From: Aminobacter aminovorans
GTDB lineage: Bacteria > Pseudomonadota > Alphaproteobacteria > Rhizobiales > Rhizobiaceae
Assembly: GCF_900445235.1 (NCBI RefSeq)
Contig: NZ_UFSM01000001.1
Coordinates: forward strand, 3,053,501-3,117,500
Reading direction: 5' to 3'
DNA: 64,000 nucleotides
How positions within the stretch are numbered: position 1 is the first letter of the stretch; the number at the start of each line of letters is the position of its first letter. Below are positions 58,878 to 64,000 of this stretch, one piece after another. Below the pieces are notes generated by a model. That model searched no databases, was not told the DNA's origin, and saw nothing but the letters and a program-made list of their open reading frames with translations. The position numbers and the translations under genes were made by a program.

Positions 58878-59819
58878 ATGCTTCTGGGACGCACAGCCAA
58901 CGGCCTTTACTGGATGAACCGCTATATCGAGCGGACCGAGAACATGGCGAGGCTGATCGATGCCGGCCTTCGCATCGCGCTGACCCGCAGCCAGGATGCC
59001 TCGGAGGAATGGAAATCGGTGCTGCTGTCGGCGGGAGCGGCAACGTCTTTCGCCGCCAAGCACAGCGACTACACGGCCGAAAACGTCGCCGACTTCCTGC
59101 TGCGCGACATGTCGAACCCGTCGAGCGCTGTGGCGGCGATCGAAACCGCGCGCAACAATGCGCGGATGGTGCGCACCGCGCTGACGCGGGAAACCTGGGA
59201 GAGCATCAACGAAGCCTGGATGTCGCTGAAGCGCGTTCTGGCGAGCCCGATCGACCAGCGCGAACTGCCCGGCGTGCTGGACGCCATCAAGCGCGAGACG
59301 GCGCTGATCCGAGGCTCGTTCTATGGCACCATGCTGCGCAACGAGATCTTCGACTTCGCCCAGCTCGGCACCTATGTCGAGCGCGCCGACAACACCGCGC
59401 GCATTCTCGACGTCAAATATTACGTGCTGCTGCCCTCGGTCTCCTGGGTCGGCTCGTCGCTCGACAACTACCAGTGGGAATCGATCCTGCGCTCGGTGGC
59501 GGCGCACCGATCCTATCGCTGGGTCTACGAGGCCGAATACAAGCCGACCAACATCGCGGAATATCTGATCCTCAATGCGCGCATGCCGCGTTCGCTGTCG
59601 TTCAGCTATCGCTTCCTTGCCGAGCATCTGAAGTTCCTCGGCGAAGATTATGGCGCCCGGCATCCGGCGCAGGAGATCGCCGAGCGGATCTATGCCCGTC
59701 TGCGTGGCACCGAGATCAAGGACATCTTCGAAACCGGTCTGCACGAGTTCCTGGCCGACTTCATCAGGGAAAATAATCGGCTGGGCGATCAGGTCGCCCA
59801 GGATTTCGGCTTTTATTGA
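58878..59819 (+). CDS. Alpha-E domain protein
   Basis: 313-residue all-helical protein of the COG2307 (alpha-E) family. It begins MLLGRTANGLYWMNRYIERTEN, with charged helices throughout and a conserved FLAEHLKFLGEDYG near the end. Its activity is unknown; it almost always accompanies the ATP-grasp protein, sometimes as a fusion. It lies between the ligase and the transglutaminase-like gene with 17-nt and 9-nt gaps. Confidence 0.92.
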   Translation: MLLGRTANGLYWMNRYIERTENMARLIDAGLRIALTRSQDASEEWKSVLLSAGAATSFAAKHSDYTAENVADFLLRDMSNPSSAVAAIETARNNARMVRTALTRETWESINEAWMSLKRVLASPIDQRELPGVLDAIKRETALIRGSFYGTMLRNEIFDFAQLGTYVERADNTARILDVKYYVLLPSVSWVGSSLDNYQWESILRSVAAHRSYRWVYEAEYKPTNIAEYLILNARMPRSLSFSYRFLAEHLKFLGEDYGARHPAQEIAERIYARLRGTEIKDIFETGLHEFLADFIRENNRLGDQVAQDFGFY

Positions 59820-59828
59820 TCGGATAGG

Positions 59829-60626
59829 ATGATGCGGCTCAAGGTCAGCCACCGCACAGAATACAGCTATGACGAGCCGATCCGCTACGGCCTGCAGCGG
59901 CTCAGGCTGTGGCCCGCGAGCGGACCGGCGCAGACGATGCTGACCTGGGCGCTGCACATCGAAGGCGCGCGGGAGGAGGTGCGTTTCCTCGATCAGTTCG
60001 GCAACGACACGCGGCTTCTGTCCATCGATGGCGATCCGCATACGATCAGCGTGGTGGCTGAGGGCGAGATAGAGACCAACGATACGGCTGGTGTTTCGGG
60101 ACCACATCGCGGTTTTGCGCCGCTCTGGCTGTTCGAACACCAGACGCCGCTGACGGCGCCCGGCACAGCGATCCGCGATCTGGCGGCAAGTGTGGGCGAT
60201 GGCGGCGATCTGCAGCGGCTGCACGGGTTGATGGCGCTCATCCAGCAGCGGATAGCTTATGTCACCGGCACGACGGACTCGCGCACGACCGCCGAGGAAG
60301 CACTGGTGAAAGGGACCGGCGTCTGCCAGGACCACTCACATGTATTTGCCGCTTCGGCCCGGCTGCTTGGATTTCCCGCGCGCTATGTCAGCGGCTACCT
60401 GATGATGAACGACCGGGTCGACCAGGTTGCCACGCACGCCTGGGCGGAGGCCTATGTCAGCGACCTCGGCTGGGTCGGGTTCGATGCAGCCAACGGCATG
60501 TCGCCCGACGAACGCTATGTGCGCGTGGCTGTCGGCCGCGACTATCGCGAGGCGATGCCGATAGCCGGCATTCTGATCGGGCATGCGCAGGAACGGCTTG
60601 CAGTCCACATCACGGTAGAGCAGTAA
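59829..60626 (+). CDS. Transglutaminase-like cysteine protease family protein
   Basis: 265 residues, COG1305 type, with an N-terminal bacterial transglutaminase-like domain (MRLKVSHRTEYSYDEP) and a catalytic core. The Cys-His-Asp triad is visible: Cys in GTGVCQDHSHVF, His in ATHAWAEAYV and Asp in WVGFDAANG. It probably acts as a peptidase or amide-bond enzyme on a peptide substrate made by the neighbouring ligase. No signal peptide is present. Confidence 0.93.
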   Translation: MMRLKVSHRTEYSYDEPIRYGLQRLRLWPASGPAQTMLTWALHIEGAREEVRFLDQFGNDTRLLSIDGDPHTISVVAEGEIETNDTAGVSGPHRGFAPLWLFEHQTPLTAPGTAIRDLAASVGDGGDLQRLHGLMALIQQRIAYVTGTTDSRTTAEEALVKGTGVCQDHSHVFAASARLLGFPARYVSGYLMMNDRVDQVATHAWAEAYVSDLGWVGFDAANGMSPDERYVRVAVGRDYREAMPIAGILIGHAQERLAVHITVEQ

Positions 60627-60660
60627 TCCGGCATAAGAACATTCGCCGGAACTGGAATCG

Positions 60661-61392
60661 ATGACCTATTGCGTCGGCATGAAAATTGACCGTGGCCTGG
60701 TGTTCATGTCGGACACGCGGACCAATGCCGGGGTCGACAATATCTCTACCTTTCGCAAGATGCGCATCTGGGAGCAGCCAGGCGAGCGCGTGGTCGTCTT
60801 GATGTCGGCCGGTAATCTGGCCACCACGCAGGCCGTGGTCAGCCTGCTCGACGAGCGCACCAAGGCTGCCGCCGAGCGGGCGCCGACGCTGCTCGAAGCG
60901 CCTTCGATGTTCCAGATCGCACGCATCGTCGGCGACACGGTCAAGGAAGTGATCGCCCAGTCGGCCCCGGCCGGCCAGACGGCGGATGCGGCCTTCAACG
61001 CCTCCTTCATTCTCGGCGGCCAGGTCAAGGGCAGCGAACCCCGGCTGTTCATGATCTATCCCGAAGGCAATTTCGTCGAATGCAGTGACGACACGCCGTT
61101 CTTCCAGATCGGAGAGACCAAATATGGCAAGCCGATCATCGTGCGCGCCTATGACCGTGCAATGAGCTTCGCCGAAACCGTGAAGCTCTTGATGGTGTCG
61201 TTCGATTCGACGCTGAAGTCGAACCTGTCGGTCGGCCTGCCGCTCGATCTGGCCTTCTACGAGAAGGACAGTTTCAAGATCGGGCTGAAGAGGCGCATCG
61301 GCGCCGACGATCCCTATTACCGGAGTGTGTCCGAAGGCTGGTCGGATGCCTTGAAGGCCGCGTTCCAGAGCTTGCCCGATTTCATCGAATAA
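60661..61392 (+). CDS. Anbu proteasome-type protease
   Basis: Ancestral beta-subunit-type protease (COG3484), 243 residues. After Met removal the N-terminal Thr (MTYCVGMKIDRGLVF) is the nucleophile; Asp18 and Lys33 (SDTRTN, STFRKMR) complete the triad in the same spacing as proteasome T1, D17 and K33. SAGNLATTQAVV is the other expected pocket segment. Anbu forms helical lock-washer assemblies rather than closed barrels. Last gene of the ATP-grasp cluster. Confidence 0.94.
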   Translation: MTYCVGMKIDRGLVFMSDTRTNAGVDNISTFRKMRIWEQPGERVVVLMSAGNLATTQAVVSLLDERTKAAAERAPTLLEAPSMFQIARIVGDTVKEVIAQSAPAGQTADAAFNASFILGGQVKGSEPRLFMIYPEGNFVECSDDTPFFQIGETKYGKPIIVRAYDRAMSFAETVKLLMVSFDSTLKSNLSVGLPLDLAFYEKDSFKIGLKRRIGADDPYYRSVSEGWSDALKAAFQSLPDFIE

Positions 61393-61440
61393 TCGAATGC
61401 CTTGGCCGGCCCTGAGGCCGATGGCGGAGAGAGAATTGCC

Positions 61441-62853
61441 ATGGATAGCGAGGCGTTTCGCCATTGGTCGCAGAAGGCCGCCGAATGGGGAGCCGACTAC
61501 CGCGTCGGCCTGCGCGACCTGCCGGTGCGACCGCGCCTCGAGCCGGGTCAGGTGTTAGCCTCGATTGAGGCCAGCCCGCCCGAAACCGCCGAGCCGATGG
61601 AGGCGATCTTCGCTGACTTTGAGGCCAAGATCGTGCCGGGCATGACGCATTGGCAGCATCCGCGCTTTTTCGCCTATTTTCCGGCCAATGCGGCACCGGT
61701 GTCGGTGGTGGCCGAATATCTGGTCAGCGCCATGGCGGCGCAATGTATGCTGTGGCAGACCTCGCCGGCGGCGACCGAACTCGAGACCCGCGTCGTCGAC
61801 TGGATGCGCCAGGCCCTCGGGCTGCCTGAAAGCTTTACCGGTGTGATCCAGGATTCGGCTTCGTCGGCAACGCTCGCCGCCGTTCTGACCATGCGCGAAC
61901 GCGCACTCGACTGGCAGGGCAACAAATCGGGCCTGTCGGCTGCGCCTGGGATTCGCGTCTATTGCTCGGAGCACGTGCACACGTCGATCGATCGCGCCAT
62001 CTGGATATCAGGCATTGGCGAAGACAATCTCGTGCGCATTCCGAGCGAGGGGCGCTTTCGCGCCATGTCGCCCGAGGCACTGGATGCGGCAATCGTAGAG
62101 GACCGCAAGAATGGCCTGCTGCCGGCCGGCATCATTGCCTGTGTCGGCGGCACCAGCGTGGGCGGCACCGACGACGTGGCGGCGGTCGTGGAGGTGGCCA
62201 TGCGCCACGGCCTCTATGTCCATGTCGACGCGGCCTGGGCCGGCTCGGCGATGATCTGTCCGGAGTTTCGCCACTTCTGGGCAGGTGTCGAGGGCGCGGA
62301 TTCCATTGTCTTCAATCCGCATAAGTGGCTGGGGGCGCAGTTCGACTGTTCGATCCAGTTCATCCGCGATCCCGAAAGCCTCGTACGCACGCTGGCGATC
62401 CGGCCGGAGTTCCTGAAGACGCATGGCCGCGACGGCATCACGAATTATTCCGAGTGGTCGGTACCGCTCGGTCGACGCTTCCGGGCGCTGAAACTGTGGT
62501 TTCTGCTGCGTGCGCATGGGCTGGATGGCTTGCGCGGGATGATCCGCAATCATGTCAGATGGAGCGAGGGGCTGGCTCAGCGACTGGGTCGTGAGGTCGA
62601 TTTCGAGATCACCAGCGAGCCTATGCTGTCGCTGTTTTCGTTCCGTCATGCGCCGCCGGGCGTTGACGATCTCGACGACCACAATCTGGCGCTGGTCGAG
62701 GCGATCAATCGGGATGGACGGATCTATCTGACGCAGACGCGGCTCGACGGGCGCGCCGTGATCCGCTTCCAGGCCGGGGAGTTCGAAGCGACCGAGGCCG
62801 ATGTCGACAAGGCGTTCGACGTAATCGTCGAGCTTGCCCGAACCGCGGGATGA
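61441..62853 (+). CDS. Group II PLP-dependent decarboxylase (aromatic amino acid type)
   Basis: 470-residue fold-type I decarboxylase. The N-terminal block GMTHWQHPRFFAYFPAN is the aromatic L-amino acid decarboxylase signature, with VHVDAAWAGSAM for cofactor binding and the PLP lysine in FNPHKWLGAQFD. The substrate could be Trp, Tyr, Phe, DOPA or another aromatic amino acid. The ATG at 61441 is 48 nt after the Anbu stop; cotranscription is possible but a functional link is not evident. Confidence 0.9.
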   Translation: MDSEAFRHWSQKAAEWGADYRVGLRDLPVRPRLEPGQVLASIEASPPETAEPMEAIFADFEAKIVPGMTHWQHPRFFAYFPANAAPVSVVAEYLVSAMAAQCMLWQTSPAATELETRVVDWMRQALGLPESFTGVIQDSASSATLAAVLTMRERALDWQGNKSGLSAAPGIRVYCSEHVHTSIDRAIWISGIGEDNLVRIPSEGRFRAMSPEALDAAIVEDRKNGLLPAGIIACVGGTSVGGTDDVAAVVEVAMRHGLYVHVDAAWAGSAMICPEFRHFWAGVEGADSIVFNPHKWLGAQFDCSIQFIRDPESLVRTLAIRPEFLKTHGRDGITNYSEWSVPLGRRFRALKLWFLLRAHGLDGLRGMIRNHVRWSEGLAQRLGREVDFEITSEPMLSLFSFRHAPPGVDDLDDHNLALVEAINRDGRIYLTQTRLDGRAVIRFQAGEFEATEADVDKAFDVIVELARTAG

Positions 62854-62871
62854 TCATCCGGTAGTGGCATT

Positions 62872-62907
62872 AAAGCCGGCCGGAACATGACGTCCCGGCC
62901 GGCTTTT
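62872..62907. terminator. Bidirectional terminator between decarboxylase and terC
   Basis: GCCGGCCGG and CCGGCCGGC form a 9-bp stem with an 11-nt loop, flanked by AAA on the left and TTTT on the right. It lies between convergent genes. Confidence 0.9.
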
Positions 62908-62918
62908 GTTTAAGCGTG

Positions 62919-63575
62919 TCAGGCGCCCCGGATGTAAGGCAGCACCTCGATCGTGCCGCGATAGATCATTTCGCCCGCGACATAGAGAATGATGACCAGG
63001 CCGACATAGGCGATCCAACGGTACTTCTGCAGCAGGTTGGCGATGAAGCTCGCTGCAACGCCCATCAGCGCGATCGACAGCACGAGGCCGAAGATCAGAA
63101 CGTTGGGATGGTCGCGCGCGGCACCGGCGACGGCCAGCACATTGTCGAGAGACATCGAGACGTCGGCGATGAGGATCTGCCAGGCGGCCTGGGCAAAGGT
63201 CTTGCGCGGCGCGGTACCCGCGACCTTGCCGTCCTTGTCGATATCCCGGTCGGACAGGGCTTCGACGGCCTGGGTTTCCTCGGCATGGCTGTGGCGGAGT
63301 TCACGCCACATCTTCCAGCACACCCACAAAAGCAGCACGCCACCGGCGAGCAGCAGGCCGACGATCTGGAGAAGCTGGGTCGTTGCAGCGGCAAAGCCGA
63401 TACGGAGCACCGTTGCGGCGATGATACCGACCAAGATCGCCTTGGCGCGCTGGTCCTTGGGCAGGCCCGCGGCGGCGAGGCCGATGACGATGGCATTGTC
63501 ACCGGCCAGAACCAGATCGATCATGATGACCTGGAAGAGGGCGGTCAGGGCCTCGGGGGTAAAGAATTCTGTCAT
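62919..63575 (-). CDS. TerC-family membrane protein
   Basis: 218 residues with about seven membrane helices. Characteristic blocks: DLVLAGDNAIVIGLAAAGLP (conserved acidic residues in membrane) and its repeat DVSMSLDNVLAVAGAA. TerC/Alx-type proteins have been linked to manganese export and metal loading of exported enzymes; direct tellurite resistance is not implied. The ATG at 63575 (MTEFFTPEALTALF) is used; an in-frame upstream ATG at 63632 adds a non-conserved leader. I could not recognise a yybP-ykoY manganese riboswitch upstream. Confidence 0.92.
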   Translation of the reverse strand: MTEFFTPEALTALFQVIMIDLVLAGDNAIVIGLAAAGLPKDQRAKAILVGIIAATVLRIGFAAATTQLLQIVGLLLAGGVLLLWVCWKMWRELRHSHAEETQAVEALSDRDIDKDGKVAGTAPRKTFAQAAWQILIADVSMSLDNVLAVAGAARDHPNVLIFGLVLSIALMGVAASFIANLLQKYRWIAYVGLVIILYVAGEMIYRGTIEVLPYIRGA

Positions 63576-63937
63576 ATGGCACCCTTTGCTTTCAGCAAGG
63601 GCGGCGTGGCTTGCAGACATGATCTGCCGCACCGGGATGGCTCCGGTCTAGCAAGAATCAGGACGTGCTGAGTGGTGAATGCATGTTGAGCCAGGCCGCC
63701 GGATTGGAAACTCCAGTCCGACATCGCAGCCATGGTGACTGCCAGAGGGGCCCGGCCTGGGTGGCAGGTTGGTAATCGATCGCTGCGCGGATTTCAAGGC
63801 CGAAACCGCATTTGTTCCACATCCCGCGGAGGCGGGATATTCGACCAATGCGGCTTCGATGTGACTTTCGAAGTGCCTTTTCACTGCTTTCGTTCTGGCC
63901 TATCGTTGCTCAAAACGAAATTCAGGGAACGCTCATC
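63576..63937. other. 362-nt divergent spacer between terC and a DeoR-type gene
   Basis: No gene is seen. The left part is the terC leader. The right part contains TTTCGAA (63867-63873), TTTCGTT (63889-63895) and AACGAAA (63914-63920), repeated TTTCG-type elements known from DeoR/GlpR-family operators. Confidence 0.55.
63889..63920. promoter_or_regulatory. Candidate DeoR/GlpR operator
   Basis: TTTCGTT and AACGAAA form an inverted repeat with an 18-nt spacer, 18 nt upstream of the regulator start; a further TTTCGAA is at 63867. The pattern suggests autoregulation. Inferred from motif resemblance only. Confidence 0.45.
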
Positions 63938-64000
63938 ATGTATCTGTCGCCACGCCAGTCCGAGATCATCCAACTGGCCAAGGACAATGGGCGTGTGCTG
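63938..64000 (+). CDS. DeoR/GlpR-family regulator (3' truncated by window)
   Basis: Only the first 21 residues are present: MYLSPRQSEIIQLAKDNGRV and Leu. This is the usual start of a DeoR-type helix-turn-helix, in particular of glycerol-3-phosphate regulator GlpR homologues in Rhizobiales. The frame is open at the window edge. The upstream TTTCG-type inverted repeat is consistent with this family. Confidence 0.7.
   Translation, partial: MYLSPRQSEIIQLAKDNGRVL

Noticed and set aside
63576..63720. Manganese (yybP-ykoY) riboswitch in front of terC
   Set aside because: Expected from some TerC genes, but I could not line up the conserved loops; only generic hairpins are seen.

Overview
This window looks like a chromosomal segment of an alphaproteobacterium of the order Hyphomicrobiales (Rhizobiales), most likely Mesorhizobium, Aminobacter or a close Phyllobacteriaceae relative. 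The evidence is the ntrB-ntrC-ntrY-ntrX-trkA-dat-hfq-hflX-mazG gene order, two glutamine synthetases (GSI with glnB, and a eukaryotic-type GSII), LexA boxes of the GAAC-N7-GAAC type, a GyrA with natural alanine in the quinolone pocket, high GC content, and intergenic palindromes of a style I associate with Mesorhizobium genomes. The genus is inference. I found no tRNA, rRNA, CRISPR array, phage or transposase gene.

Layout. 1-11.7 kb: two nitrogen two-component systems (NtrBC, NtrYX), TrkA, a D-amino acid aminotransferase, Hfq, HflX, MazG and CrcB. 11.7-15.3 kb: RluC/D-type pseudouridine synthase, HAD phosphatase, EamA exporter and an ATP12-type F1 assembly chaperone. 15.3-22 kb: a 16-bp tandem repeat array and a near-perfect sigma-54 promoter in front of glnII, an RHH protein, a VOC protein, a Tat-exported dehydrogenase pair, then glnB-glnA on the minus strand with its own sigma-54-like promoter. 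22-31 kb: Nnr, SDR/TetR pair, DUF72, an Imm50-like protein, uvrA and an 870-bp gap. 31-38.4 kb: racemase, two broken small genes, then a sugar ABC operon (binding protein, two permeases, ROK kinase, GntR regulator, SIS protein) that lacks an ATPase. 38.4-45 kb: ssb, an HNH nuclease, a broken nucleotidyltransferase, marC and gyrA. 45-50 kb: coaD, two cyclophilins, a YdcZ-type membrane protein, queA and tgt. 50-57 kb: frameshifted dinB, a threonine dehydratase-like enzyme, a methyltransferase, an ABC-F ATPase, a ThDP enzyme, DUF4864 and a stand-alone Lrp ligand domain. 57.4-61.4 kb: a compact cluster of ATP-grasp ligase, alpha-E protein, transglutaminase-like protease and Anbu proteasome-like protease. 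61.4-64 kb: a PLP decarboxylase, TerC and the start of a DeoR/GlpR-type regulator cut by the window edge.

How the genes work together. The nitrogen genes form a readable circuit: NtrB/NtrC near the left edge are the expected activators of the sigma-54 promoters at glnII and glnB, and GlnB (with Tyr51) feeds back on NtrB. Three DNA-repair genes (uvrA, ssb, dinB) each have a GAAC-N7-GAAC direct repeat upstream and probably belong to one LexA regulon. The Anbu cluster is the most interesting functional unit: its genes suggest synthesis or ligation of a peptide-like tag or product together with peptidases that process it. Five small or accessory loci (a membrane protein at 26.6 kb, a PAS fragment at 31.8 kb, a membrane protein at 32.3 kb, a nucleotidyltransferase at 40.4 kb, and dinB) look damaged. 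Either this strain is losing genes or the sequence has isolated errors.
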